DNA of 64,000 nucleotides from Arthrobacter cryoconiti (GTDB taxonomy: Bacteria; Actinomycetota; Actinomycetes; Actinomycetales; Micrococcaceae), in NCBI RefSeq assembly GCF_020905375.1, contig NZ_JAJJBU010000014.1, positions 160,611-224,610 on the forward strand, read 5' to 3'. Made by a program: the position numbers and the translations under genes. The notes below the pieces were generated by a model that saw only the letters and a list, made by a program, of their open reading frames with translations, was not told where the DNA came from and did no database searches. Every line of letters begins with the position of its first letter. The stretch's first letter is position 1. This document shows, piece by piece, positions 43,684 through 53,330 of the stretch.

Positions 43684-46600
43684 TGAGCTTGAAGCCCACA
43701 AAAGCCGCGGATATCCAGGCTGCGCCAGCCAAAGCCGCGCCAGCCCAAGATACTGCGGACGCCCAAGCCGCGCCTACTCAGAACGGTTTGAGCAGCGCGA
43801 TTCGCAGCCCTCGTGAACTGGCGGAAATGTTAGGCCAATTCCCGCCCACCGACGAGCAGTGCGCCATCATCGCCTCGCCGTTGGAACCACTCCTGGTGAT
43901 TGCGGGAGCCGGATCTGGCAAAACCACCACGATGGCTGACCGAGTCGTTTGGCTTGTAGCCAACGGGTTCGTGCTGCCCGAAGAAATCCTCGGTGTCACG
44001 TTCACACGCAAGGCCGCCGGCGAGCTGGCTTCACGCATCCGCACCCAGCTGGCCAAGCTGGGCGCATTGGCACGCTCGGGGGAGGCGGAGTTATCCCGTG
44101 CAGCCGGAGCCCGTGATGCTCTAGAACCCAAGGTGTCCACGTATCATTCCTACGCCAGCGGTATCGTCGGGGACTACGGTCTGCGGCTGGGTATAGAGCG
44201 CGACGCCGTCGTCCTTGGTGCTGCGGAGGCTTGGCAGTTAGCCAGCGACGTCGTCGAAGCTCACGATGGCGAACACGCACATTTCACTGCGGCCAAGTCC
44301 ACGCTCATCCAGTCTGTGATGGATCTGGCCGGTGAATGTGCCGAGCACCTTGCGGATACACGCGACGTACGTGCCGAGCTGGATGCGTGGGTGGGAGAAT
44401 TTGAGGCGCTGCCCTATGTTGCCGAGACTACAAAACCGCGCACAGCGTCAGCCAACAAGCTCCTGGATGTGCTGCGAACTCGGGGAAGCGTTGTCGACCT
44501 GGTCCAGCGCTACGCCCAGGCCAAGCGCCGTCGCAATGTCCTGGACTACGGTGACCTCGTGGCGCTGGCAGCCCGGATTGCCAAGGAAGTCCCACACGCT
44601 GGTGAGATGGAGCGGCGTCGCTACAAAGTGGTTCTACTGGATGAGTTCCAGGACACGTCCCACGCCCAGCTGACGCTCTTTGCCGAGCTATTTGGCAACG
44701 GACACCCCGTCACCGCGGTGGGGGATCCGCACCAATCGATCTACGGATTCCGCGGAGCCTCAGCTGGTCAGCTATTCCGCTTCCCGGAGATCTTTCGTAA
44801 GGGTGGCGGTGAGTACGCGGCCACCGCCGAGCTCACCATCGCGTGGCGTAATTCCGCCCACGTCCTGGCCGCCGCGAACGTCATGTCAGCTGAGCTGACG
44901 AAAGCGGCGACTCGCAACGGCAACGCCAAACTTGCGGCCGGTCTGACGGATGCCGAAAGAGACTCAGCAGGGCCACGGGTACACGTATCGGCATTGCGTC
45001 AGAAGCCCAATGCCCCGGCTGGCGAGGTAGTACTGGCACGCTTTGACACGGAGTTGGTGCAGGCGCAGGCTATTGCCAAGGAAATCCTCTCCCGCAAGGG
45101 TGATTTCACGTCCCGTCGCGGAGTCCAAGGGGCGATGACTGTGGCCGTTTTGTGCCGCCGTCGAGCTCAGTTCGCAATCCTCGTCTCGGTGTTTGAATCC
45201 CGTGGCATTCCCTATGAAATCATCGGCCTCGGTGGGTTACTGTCCACACCAGAGATAGTGGACCTTGTCGCTACACTGCGTGTCATTGCCGATCCCGGCC
45301 GGTCCGACGCTCTCATGCGTTTGCTCACGGGTGCGCGCTGGCGGATTGGTCCAGCCGATCTCATGGCGTTTGCCGACTGGTCACGGTACTTGGCCCGCCG
45401 TCGTGCTTGGGCAGCCAAAAACGGCGTGAGCTTTGACGCGGTGGCGATCGATGCCCGCTCGGGGGAAGCCGATCGCGCCATGAGCGGAGATGGCGCAGAG
45501 CCGGGCACGCAAGCGCAAAGCAGGATTACAGATGATTCCGGCAGCGCTTTTGTGGCGGACAAAGAACGGGTGGTTGAGGCAGATATCGTAGACTCCGCAT
45601 CCCTCGTCGAGGCGCTGGACTACCTGAGCGCTGACTATTGGCCTCAGGCAGCGCGACCACTTAGCGAAACGGCACGGCAGCGGTTGCTGCTGCTGCGCGA
45701 TGAATTGCGGATGCTGCGCGGCTATGTGGGAGAGGATCTCACGACCTTGCTGGGCGTTGTGGAACGGACCATGCTCTTGGACATCGAACTGGCCGCCCGG
45801 CCCGGCTCCAGCATCCATCATGCAAGGCGTAATCTCGACGCGTTCGCTGACGCTGCAGCCACTTTTGTCCAAGCGGCGCAGCGGGTAGACCTGGCGGCAT
45901 TTCTAGCCTGGCTTGAAACGGCTCAATCTGAGGAGGGTGGCTTGGAAATGGCGTCCGTGGAGACAAACCCAGACGCGGTTCAGCTCTTGACCGTCCACGC
46001 ATCCAAAGGACTGGAATGGGATGTGGTGTTTGTGCCCAGCATGAACGCCGGAGCGTTCCCCAGTGCCAAAGCTGATCGCTGGACTACGGGCGCCAAATCA
46101 CTTCCTTGGCCGCTGCGCGGAGACAGGGATGACCTCCCCGTCTGGGATACGAACGTTTCCGACATGAAAATGCTGGTGGATAACGAAAAATTGTTTGCCG
46201 CAGACGTCTTGCTGCACGGCGAGGACGAGGAGCGTCGCCTGGCCTACGTGGCATTCACCCGCGCCCGTGACTACCTGATGTGTAGTGCCACGGTGTGGGG
46301 GAGCTCCAAGTCTCCACTGGAGCCCTCCAAATTCCTCTCCGAACTCTTACCCCTCAGCGAAGGTGCGGCGCATAGTGCACAGTTAGTGCAGTGGTCCCCG
46401 AATCCCGAAGATGGCACTGCGAACCCTGTCAGCACTAGCGAGGAGAGCGCACTGTGGCCCTATGATCCGCTCAATGGACCGGTCATAGTGGGGCGCAGCG
46501 GAAGTGCACAACGCACTGGCCGGCGGGATAACGTGGAGGCTTCCGCAGCTGCTGTCAGAACCGGAATTCCCACTGCCACCAGCGCCGAGCGGTCAACCAC

Positions 46601-47327
46601 CGGTTCGGCTTCACGGGGTTCGGTGAATACCATCGGCACGGCGGAGTTCTTGGCTGCGAACGCACGCTGGGGAAATGAGGTCTCGGTGCTACTTGCGCAG
46701 GAAAAGATAACCTCGGATCAGCTACGTGTGGAACTTCCTCCCCATATTTCCGCTTCCCGTCTGGTGGCTTTGGGCGAAGACGCGGAAAAGGTTACCCGTG
46801 CCATGCGTCGGCCTGTCCCGACGAAACCGGGGATGGCCGCCCGCAAAGGTACCGCTTTCCATACCTGGATCGAGGAGTATTTCGCAACCACTGGTCAGCT
46901 GGAATTCGAGGAAAATGTTGGGGCGGACGCCTACGTGGATGAGGCCTATGGGCTAGCCGAAATGCAAGAGACCTTCCGGAACTCGTCTTGGGCGCACCGG
47001 ACCCCTGCAGAACTGGAAGTGCCCATTGAAACCCGTGTGGCCGGCGTTGTGGTCCGTGGACGCATCGACGCGATTTTTAGGGACGACGACGGCGGTTGGG
47101 AGCTGATTGACTGGAAGAGCGGCAAGGTACCCACCAAGGCGCAGCTGGCTGTACGTGGTGTGCAGCTAGCCGTATACCGGCTGGCTTGGTCAAGGCTAAA
47201 GAACGTGCCGCTAGAACAAGTACGGGCTGCGTTTTACTATGTGGGAGAAGACAAATTGATCCGTCCCGTTGATTTGGCGGGTGAGACGGAACTAGAGGCA
47301 ATCATTACCAACGCATATGAGGCGTGA
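43683..47327 (+). CDS. adnB: ATP-dependent helicase-nuclease subunit AdnB
   Basis: A 1214-residue partner of AdnA with a fully canonical motor: Walker A IAGAGSGKTTT (73-83), VTFTRKAAGELASRI, motif II VVLLDEFQDTSHAQ, GDPHQSIYGFRGA, and VQLLTVHASKGLEWDVVF and VAFTRARDYL late in the motor. The C-terminal nuclease has RKGTAFHTWIEEYF, VVVRGRIDAIFRDDDG and ELIDWKSGKVP. The first 40 residues are Ala/Pro-rich and disordered. A long insert near residue 600 (acidic and polar) and another near 920-980 are not family motifs. Its ATG overlaps the adnA stop by one base. Confidence 0.93.
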   Translation: MSLKPTKAADIQAAPAKAAPAQDTADAQAAPTQNGLSSAIRSPRELAEMLGQFPPTDEQCAIIASPLEPLLVIAGAGSGKTTTMADRVVWLVANGFVLPEEILGVTFTRKAAGELASRIRTQLAKLGALARSGEAELSRAAGARDALEPKVSTYHSYASGIVGDYGLRLGIERDAVVLGAAEAWQLASDVVEAHDGEHAHFTAAKSTLIQSVMDLAGECAEHLADTRDVRAELDAWVGEFEALPYVAETTKPRTASANKLLDVLRTRGSVVDLVQRYAQAKRRRNVLDYGDLVALAARIAKEVPHAGEMERRRYKVVLLDEFQDTSHAQLTLFAELFGNGHPVTAVGDPHQSIYGFRGASAGQLFRFPEIFRKGGGEYAATAELTIAWRNSAHVLAAANVMSAELTKAATRNGNAKLAAGLTDAERDSAGPRVHVSALRQKPNAPAGEVVLARFDTELVQAQAIAKEILSRKGDFTSRRGVQGAMTVAVLCRRRAQFAILVSVFESRGIPYEIIGLGGLLSTPEIVDLVATLRVIADPGRSDALMRLLTGARWRIGPADLMAFADWSRYLARRRAWAAKNGVSFDAVAIDARSGEADRAMSGDGAEPGTQAQSRITDDSGSAFVADKERVVEADIVDSASLVEALDYLSADYWPQAARPLSETARQRLLLLRDELRMLRGYVGEDLTTLLGVVERTMLLDIELAARPGSSIHHARRNLDAFADAAATFVQAAQRVDLAAFLAWLETAQSEEGGLEMASVETNPDAVQLLTVHASKGLEWDVVFVPSMNAGAFPSAKADRWTTGAKSLPWPLRGDRDDLPVWDTNVSDMKMLVDNEKLFAADVLLHGEDEERRLAYVAFTRARDYLMCSATVWGSSKSPLEPSKFLSELLPLSEGAAHSAQLVQWSPNPEDGTANPVSTSEESALWPYDPLNGPVIVGRSGSAQRTGRRDNVEASAAAVRTGIPTATSAERSTTGSASRGSVNTIGTAEFLAANARWGNEVSVLLAQEKITSDQLRVELPPHISASRLVALGEDAEKVTRAMRRPVPTKPGMAARKGTAFHTWIEEYFATTGQLEFEENVGADAYVDEAYGLAEMQETFRNSSWAHRTPAELEVPIETRVAGVVVRGRIDAIFRDDDGGWELIDWKSGKVPTKAQLAVRGVQLAVYRLAWSRLKNVPLEQVRAAFYYVGEDKLIRPVDLAGETELEAIITNAYEA

Positions 47328-47356
47328 AATCCCGTGGAAGCGGGTATCCCGGACGG

Positions 47357-48775
47357 CTAATTTTCCAGTCGAATGACCTTCAAGGCAGTCGTGTCAACGT
47401 CCTCCGCCGATCCTGGTTTCACAGGTTCCTCAGATTCCGCAGTTTTCACAGGTTCCTCATGGGCTGGATCGCTGGAAATTTTGGCTGAACCGCTCGTGGA
47501 AATATCGGGTTGAGCAGACTCTGCAGGACTGTTCGCAGAAGCCTTATCATTCACGGTTGTCTTATCAGCAGTCGGCCCGGACTTTTCTGCTGATTCAGTG
47601 TCAACGGATGCGGATGTGCCAGCTTTATTTGGTTCAACCGGCTCACCTGGTTCACCCGGGAGTTCCCCAGATAGCGGTTTACGGGCCGCGCCAGCCTCGA
47701 GGGATTCGCTATTTTCCGTAGGCTCGATCTTGGTGACAGTGACGGATTTTTTGGCAGGCTCCGATACTTGCCCAGCTGATTCCTGCTTAGCATCTTCTTG
47801 CTTAGCGGAGGAGACAGCTTGTGCCTTTGGTCCCGGATCGGTGCTGATGGGCTGACCGCCGTGAGCGTCAATGTCCGCCTTGAGGGTAGCCAACATGCTT
47901 TCTGCGTCCGCCACCATGCGCGCAGAATCGGTGGCAAAGCCTTTGACAAGCCATTGAGCCAGAGCAAATTCGGCGCTGAGAGCCGCTCTGCGCAGCAAAT
48001 GTGGATCGGGGGACTCATGGCGCGCAGCCGAGTAAGCCAGCATGACCGTGTCCACAAAGTCGGGATCATTGATGGCAACCAGCCAAGCGAAGTCATCGGC
48101 AGGGTCCCCTACCCGCAGATCAGTCCAGCCCATCACAGCAGTCAGGCGTGAGCCTTCGAGCAAAATGTTGTCCTCATGGAGGTCTCCGTGGACCACAGAG
48201 GCATTGAATCGCCACAGAGCCACGTCTTCCATGGCATGCTCCCACCGGCGGAGCAGGGACGGGGGGATCTTGCCTGTTGTGGCGGCTTGGTCAAGCTCAT
48301 TGAGTTTTCGCTGACGGAATTCGTTGGCCGTGTAACTTGGCAAGTCGGCGTTCGTGACCAGATTTTGTGGCAGGTCGTGGATAGCGGCAATTGCCGCTCC
48401 GATTTCTTGGGCCAGGGTGGCGCCGCCGGCGGATAGTTCCTCCACGGATTCGGCCTTGCCGGGAATGTGGGAGTAGACAAATGTGATGAGTTCATCTTGG
48501 CGGACCGTCCCTGCCACAGTGGGCAGAAGGAACGGCAATTCGGCACGAATGGCCGGTGAGAACGCACGCAGCACCTGGCGCTCGGTTTCTAGACGGGCAC
48601 TGGCTTCTGCGTGTCGTGGCGAGCGGACACGCCAGCGTCGACCTTCTGAATCCACCAGAAGCGCAGCGTTGAAATCGGCGGCATCGTCAGGCTCTGGACC
48701 AAAGGCTGTGACGTTGAGCCCGGGCACGGCCGCGCTGGCAACAGCGGCCAATTCGATTGCAGTCATTCGTCTCAC
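47357..48775 (-). CDS. aminoglycoside/macrolide phosphotransferase-fold protein with long acidic tail
   Basis: A 472-residue protein. Residues 1-300 have the APH-type kinase fold: WRVRSPRHAEAS-type N-lobe, VVHGDLHEDNILLEG (catalytic loop), then TAVMGWTDLRVGDPADDFAW, where the usual metal-binding IDW is MGW. The last 170 residues are Glu/Lys/Ser/Pro-rich, low complexity, ending TTALKVIRLEN. It may be a kinase of small molecules or inactive; substrate unknown. The GTG at 48775 follows TACGGT by 6 nt (leaderless); an ATG three codons later also has a GGAGG at usable distance. It diverges from nudC. Confidence 0.75.
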   Translation of the reverse strand: MRRMTAIELAAVASAAVPGLNVTAFGPEPDDAADFNAALLVDSEGRRWRVRSPRHAEASARLETERQVLRAFSPAIRAELPFLLPTVAGTVRQDELITFVYSHIPGKAESVEELSAGGATLAQEIGAAIAAIHDLPQNLVTNADLPSYTANEFRQRKLNELDQAATTGKIPPSLLRRWEHAMEDVALWRFNASVVHGDLHEDNILLEGSRLTAVMGWTDLRVGDPADDFAWLVAINDPDFVDTVMLAYSAARHESPDPHLLRRAALSAEFALAQWLVKGFATDSARMVADAESMLATLKADIDAHGGQPISTDPGPKAQAVSSAKQEDAKQESAGQVSEPAKKSVTVTKIEPTENSESLEAGAARKPLSGELPGEPGEPVEPNKAGTSASVDTESAEKSGPTADKTTVNDKASANSPAESAQPDISTSGSAKISSDPAHEEPVKTAESEEPVKPGSAEDVDTTALKVIRLEN

Positions 48776-48922
48776 ACCTCCACCGTAGAGGGAAGGAGTG
48801 GCAACTGTCTGCGCTTGCGGCGGCGAGTCGCGAGAAGTAGTCTGGCGCTCGCTGAGCCTGCACTGTCCACAGAAGGTGGTGATGGAATGTAAAAACCGCG
48901 CTGGACTGCGTACGGTAGAAGC

Positions 48923-49951
48923 ATGATCCATGCCTTAACGTCGCCAGAAGCTGTGCTCGAACGCAACTGTGAATCGCGAAATGCCGATGGATTTTTGGCA
49001 CAGGTGCAGGCCGAAGCTGGGCATCGCGTCGTTTTGATGAAGAACGGCAAAGCGCTGGTGCAGGATAACCAACTTGTACTCTTACCAGGAACAGGTTTTC
49101 CTGAGCATCTTCTAGGGCCTGCATTGACGGTCTACTTAGGGCAGTCGCTGCCAAGCCACCATCCACACCTGCCTGCCGGAACGCACCTGATCTTGCAGAT
49201 CTTGCCCCAGGACGACGCCGACCCCCAGTGGGTTCCCGAAGGCGCAGTTTTCGCCGGATACCGGGACGCAGCGTCGATACTGCCTTCGGCCGACGCCGCT
49301 GTTTTTATAGAGGCTCAGGCTGTCGCGAACTGGCACAAGTCTCACAGGTACTGCCCACGCTGTGGTTCCCTGACCGAAATTAAAAATGCTGGGTGGATGC
49401 GCCGTTGCACGGCAGACGGTTCCGAGCATTTCCCGCGCACGGACCCGGCCGTCATCGTCGCTATCGTGGGGGGCGACGATCGGATTCTTCTGGCTAACAA
49501 CTTCGCGTGGGAGGAAAACCGTTACTCTACTGTGGCCGGGTTCGTTGAAGCCGGTGAGAGCGGAGAGCAGGCGGCCGTGCGTGAAATCGCTGAAGAAGTA
49601 GGCGTTCATTTGGACTCTGTCGATTACGTGGGATCTCAGGCGTGGCCTTTCCCGCGGTCTTTCATGCTTGGTTACATGGCACATACTCTCGACACGAACG
49701 CCGTGCCAGATAATCAAGAAGTTAGGCAGGCCCGCTGGTTCGCTCGCGCGGAACTCCAAAGAGCAGTGCTCAACGGCGAGGTTATTATTTCCCAGCGGCT
49801 GTCCATCGCTCGCTCGCTAATCGAGCACTGGTATGGCGGACTGATCGCTGAGCCAGCCGAGTCGGGAGAGCAATTTATGAGCGGCGAAATCAGCAGCACC
49901 GAACTGAGTGATTCATCCGCCACAGCAGTAGAAAATGGCGAGCGGGCGTGA
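48923..49951 (+). CDS. nudC: NAD(+)/NADH diphosphatase NudC
   Basis: A 342-residue Nudix hydrolase that splits NAD(H) and can remove NAD caps from RNA. The zinc motif begins KSHRYCPRCGSLTEI, with a third Cys in MRRCTADGSEHFPRTDPAV. The Nudix box GFVEAGESGEQAAVREIAEE then VG lies near 206-228, and the NudC-specific SQAWPFPRSFMLG follows. The C-terminal 30 residues are variable. The ATG follows TACGGT (48911-48916) by 6 nt. Its stop overlaps the uvrD2 GTG start. Confidence 0.93.
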   Translation: MIHALTSPEAVLERNCESRNADGFLAQVQAEAGHRVVLMKNGKALVQDNQLVLLPGTGFPEHLLGPALTVYLGQSLPSHHPHLPAGTHLILQILPQDDADPQWVPEGAVFAGYRDAASILPSADAAVFIEAQAVANWHKSHRYCPRCGSLTEIKNAGWMRRCTADGSEHFPRTDPAVIVAIVGGDDRILLANNFAWEENRYSTVAGFVEAGESGEQAAVREIAEEVGVHLDSVDYVGSQAWPFPRSFMLGYMAHTLDTNAVPDNQEVRQARWFARAELQRAVLNGEVIISQRLSIARSLIEHWYGGLIAEPAESGEQFMSGEISSTELSDSSATAVENGERA

Positions 49952-52095
49952 CTTCTAAATCCCTGCAGACGAGTGTCCCCGTCATGGACGAGAGCACGGC
50001 AGAGGAGCGCATTCTCGCGGGACTAGATGAGGAACAGCGCGCTGTCGCGACCACACTGTCCGGGCCCCTGTGTGTATTAGCCGGTGCGGGAACGGGTAAG
50101 ACCCGGGCTATCACACACCGCATCGCCTACGGTGTTCACACTGGTGTGTACAACCCCAACCGACTCTTGGCGGTCACCTTTACGGCCAGGGCAGCCGCCG
50201 AGATGCGTACTCGCTTGCGGGATTTAGGTGTCGGCACTGTCCAAGCACGCACCTTCCACGCTGCTGCTCTGCGGCAGCTACAGTATTTTTGGCCGCATGC
50301 TGTCGGCGGTCAGCTGCCGGGTTTGCTCGACCACAAAGCACAGCTCATCGCTGCGGCAGCCAGCCGTCTGCGGCTGCCTACTGACCGAGCGGCCATCCGT
50401 GACCTGGCCTCGGAAATCGAATGGGCCAAAGTTTCCATGCTGACTCCCGAGACGTATTTGACCCACGCCCACGACAGGGGAGAACCGGGTGGCCTGGACA
50501 CGATCGCCGTCGGCCGTCTGTTCCAAGCGTACGAGGACGTCAAGGGAGACAGGAACCTCATTGATTTCGAGGATGTCCTGCTGATCACGGTGGGTATCTT
50601 GGCTGAGGATCCACGGGTTGCTGCAACGGTGCGCGAGCAGTATCGACACTTTGTGGTGGACGAGTATCAGGATGTTTCGCCTCTTCAACAGAGGCTCCTG
50701 GACCTGTGGCTCGGTGGGCGTGAGGAATTATGTGTAGTCGGCGACGCCAGCCAGACCATTTACTCCTTTACCGGCGCTACGCCGCGGCACCTCCTAGATT
50801 TTCGTACGCGCTATCCCGAGTCCAAGGTAGTGAAGCTGGTCCGGGATTACCGTTCCACTCCGCAGGTGGTCGGTTTGGCCAACACACTGCTAAAAAGCCG
50901 CCGCAGTAGTGGGCTGAGTGCGGATTCCCTCTGGTCTGCGCCTTTGGACTTGGTGGCCCAGCGGCCCAGTGGAGCGGCTGCAGAGTTCCTAGAATGCAGC
51001 GACGACGAGGCTGAGTCTGCTGCCGTAGCGGATCGCATCAAGATTCTCATCGATCACGGCACTCAGGCCAGCGAAATTGCCGTCTTGTTTAGGACCAATG
51101 GTCAGTCAGAAGCCTATGAACGTGCGTTGGCCGGGGTCGGTGTGGGCTATCAACTCCGAGGAGGTGAGCGTTTCTTTGCTCGCAAGGAGGTGCGTGATGC
51201 CATCTTGCAGATGCGTGCGGCCTCACGGGCGGCGGTTGAAGAGCCTCTGGGACAGTTGGTGAGGGATATCTTGGGGAATCTGGGATATCAGAACGAGGCA
51301 CCAAAATCTGGAGGGGCAGTCCGCGAACGGTGGGAGTCGCTAGCGGCGCTTGTGGCACTTGCTGACGAATTGGTGGTGGCCCGGGATACACCCGAACATG
51401 CCTTCAACTTGGTGGATTTTGTGGCAGAGCTGCAAGAACGTGCCACTGCCCAGCATGCACCAACGGTTCAGGGGGTGACATTGGCGTCGCTGCATTCGGC
51501 CAAGGGGCTGGAGTGGGACGCTGTGTTCTTGGTGGGGCTCAGCGAGGGCCTGATGCCCATTTCTTTTGCTGACACGCCGGAAACAGTGGATGAGGAACGG
51601 CGGCTTCTCTACGTGGGTATTACCCGTGCCCGGGAATTTCTAAATTTCTCCTGGTCCACAGCCCGCACGCCTGGTGGGCGTGCCAACCGGAAGCCTTCCC
51701 GGTTTCTGGATGGGCTGCGTCCTGGATCCGTGGGAGGCGAACCGACGGGTCCGCGGCTAGCCGCGGCGGGCAAGCGCCGCAAAACCGCCGCACCATCGCT
51801 ATGTCGGGTATGCGGAAAGGTTCTTACAACGGGGGCCGAACGCAAGATCGGCCGCTGCAATTCCTGTCCGGCAGGGTATGACGAAGCCGTCTTTCAAGAG
51901 CTGCGAGCTTGGCGGCTGGAAGAAGCCACCGCAGCGGATGTCCCTGCGTTCGTGGTATTTACCGACGCGACACTTATTGCCATCGCCGAGGCGGCGCCTC
52001 AAGACTTGGCTGGTCTTTCGAACCTCCCGGGAGTGGGCCCGGCCAAACTGGAACGTTATGGAGAGGCTGTGCTGGAGATTGTAGCCAGCGCTTGA
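49948..52095 (+). CDS. uvrD2: ATP-dependent DNA helicase UvrD2
   Basis: A 715-residue SF1A helicase. Walker A LAGAGTGKTRAITHRIAYG is near residue 46, motif II is FVVDEYQDVSPLQQR, then GDASQTIYSFTGA, TLASLHSAKGLEWDAVF and YVGITRAREFLNFSWS. A tetracysteine motif (CRVCGK and CNSC) and a C-terminal HRDC-like domain ending SNLPGVGPAKLERYGEAVL complete the UvrD2 layout of mycobacteria. Start GTG 49948 overlaps nudC (GTGA); an alternative ATG lies 12 codons on. The 3' end overlaps the convergent ThiF-like gene by 40 bp. Confidence 0.93.
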   Translation: MTSKSLQTSVPVMDESTAEERILAGLDEEQRAVATTLSGPLCVLAGAGTGKTRAITHRIAYGVHTGVYNPNRLLAVTFTARAAAEMRTRLRDLGVGTVQARTFHAAALRQLQYFWPHAVGGQLPGLLDHKAQLIAAAASRLRLPTDRAAIRDLASEIEWAKVSMLTPETYLTHAHDRGEPGGLDTIAVGRLFQAYEDVKGDRNLIDFEDVLLITVGILAEDPRVAATVREQYRHFVVDEYQDVSPLQQRLLDLWLGGREELCVVGDASQTIYSFTGATPRHLLDFRTRYPESKVVKLVRDYRSTPQVVGLANTLLKSRRSSGLSADSLWSAPLDLVAQRPSGAAAEFLECSDDEAESAAVADRIKILIDHGTQASEIAVLFRTNGQSEAYERALAGVGVGYQLRGGERFFARKEVRDAILQMRAASRAAVEEPLGQLVRDILGNLGYQNEAPKSGGAVRERWESLAALVALADELVVARDTPEHAFNLVDFVAELQERATAQHAPTVQGVTLASLHSAKGLEWDAVFLVGLSEGLMPISFADTPETVDEERRLLYVGITRAREFLNFSWSTARTPGGRANRKPSRFLDGLRPGSVGGEPTGPRLAAAGKRRKTAAPSLCRVCGKVLTTGAERKIGRCNSCPAGYDEAVFQELRAWRLEEATAADVPAFVVFTDATLIAIAEAAPQDLAGLSNLPGVGPAKLERYGEAVLEIVASA

Positions 52096-53168
52096 CGTTG
52101 AAGCTGGCAGCCGCACTCCGGATGGGTGCTGAATTCTGCCCGGGTCCACCGACCATTGTCGGGATGAAACGCCATAACGGATGACCATGCACTGGGGCGA
52201 TTGACACCATCAAGGAATAACAGGGCTTGTGCAGCACCTGTGCCAGCCAGGGCCATGGCGAGGGCAGCACTTTCGAGCAACTCCGGCCGGTGCCTCTGCG
52301 CAGACCCGTGGAGGGAGCTGGCGTCGGTGCTGCTGCCATCGGCCAATTGCTGGCTCAGCGCCAGCCAAGCGGGGTCGCTTGCACTTCGATGCCGTTCCAC
52401 GCATTCGGCACACGCAGTCTGCCCTGGCGACACCAACGGACCAACTGTGCCGTCTTGCTCACGTACCAGGACGAACAGGTGGGGGCGGTCCGCGCTCATG
52501 AAACGCGAGGTTGTTTGCGCACCAACAGCGTCATGCGCTATCACGATGGCTAAGTCTAAGCAGCGGGTATCTGGTCCGCCCACGCCGCCATCGTGGACCA
52601 CGTGCGCACGGCACCCGGGGTCCACCGCCAGTGCTTGCCGGCGTACCGCAGCCGATCGCGGCAGGCCAATGTCAACCAGACGGAACGATCCTGGGCCTAC
52701 ATCCACTGCCGACACTGGCTGGTCATCCTCCAGTAAGATTGTTCCTAGACCAGCGCTGACCAGCACAAGCGCCAGAGCAGCACCTGTGCGACCTAAGCCG
52801 ATGACGTGCACGACGCCGTGTTCTCGCCTGGCCATGTAGGCACTTGACGGCTCCCGGTAAAGACCCAAAAGGGCTGAGCGTTCGGGAAGCAGACGTTCGG
52901 ACCGGAAACCGTGGGCGCTTATCTCGGCGTCGTGGAATAGCAAGCCCTTCAAGCTCGTGCAGATCTCCTGTGCCCGCTCCGCAGAGAGTCCCATGGCCGC
53001 TGATGCCTTCGTAATCTCGGCGTCTGGAATGCCCCTGCGAAGCGCCTCGATGAAGAGCAGGTCGCGATCCGCAAGCCCTTCGATGATGGTGCCCCCTGGG
53101 CCAACGCCGATCTGGATGCCCTGGGAATCGCGGCGGACCATACGAAGACCTGGATTGATAGTTGCCAT
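52056..53168 (-). CDS. ThiF/E1-like protein with cyclodehydratase-type leader-binding features
   Basis: A 370-residue protein. The first 100 residues resemble the winged-helix domain that precedes E1-like folds in peptide-cyclisation proteins (DLLFIEALRRGIPDAEITKA). The E1/ThiF-like part shows VVHVIGLGRTGAALALVLVS near 118, ILLEDDQPVSAVDVG, and cysteine pairs CAEC (near 256) and HPECGCQ at the C-terminus, likely zinc ligands. No precursor peptide, YcaO or dehydrogenase gene is nearby. It occupies a place next to uvrD2 that is conserved in mycobacteria, so a housekeeping role is more likely than natural-product synthesis. A GGAGGACACC site precedes the ATG. Confidence 0.75.
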   Translation of the reverse strand: MATINPGLRMVRRDSQGIQIGVGPGGTIIEGLADRDLLFIEALRRGIPDAEITKASAAMGLSAERAQEICTSLKGLLFHDAEISAHGFRSERLLPERSALLGLYREPSSAYMARREHGVVHVIGLGRTGAALALVLVSAGLGTILLEDDQPVSAVDVGPGSFRLVDIGLPRSAAVRRQALAVDPGCRAHVVHDGGVGGPDTRCLDLAIVIAHDAVGAQTTSRFMSADRPHLFVLVREQDGTVGPLVSPGQTACAECVERHRSASDPAWLALSQQLADGSSTDASSLHGSAQRHRPELLESAALAMALAGTGAAQALLFLDGVNRPSAWSSVMAFHPDNGRWTRAEFSTHPECGCQLQRQALATISSTASP

Positions 53169-53330
53169 GGTGTCCTCCTGACTGCTTCACACGCCAGGCC
53201 AGTGCTGGCCGGTGCTGTGATCTTGGCACATGCGAACGTTCTGTGCTCGAAGTTATCCACAGGCAAGGAGTTGTCCACAATTGTTCCGGGTGGTTCGAAT
53301 TCCGCTGGTTCGCCGCGGTACGGTCTATGC

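Noticed and set aside
52056..53168. Natural-product (thiazole/oxazole peptide) cluster around the E1-like protein
   Set aside because: No YcaO, dehydrogenase, precursor peptide or exporter is nearby; the neighbours are conserved housekeeping genes.
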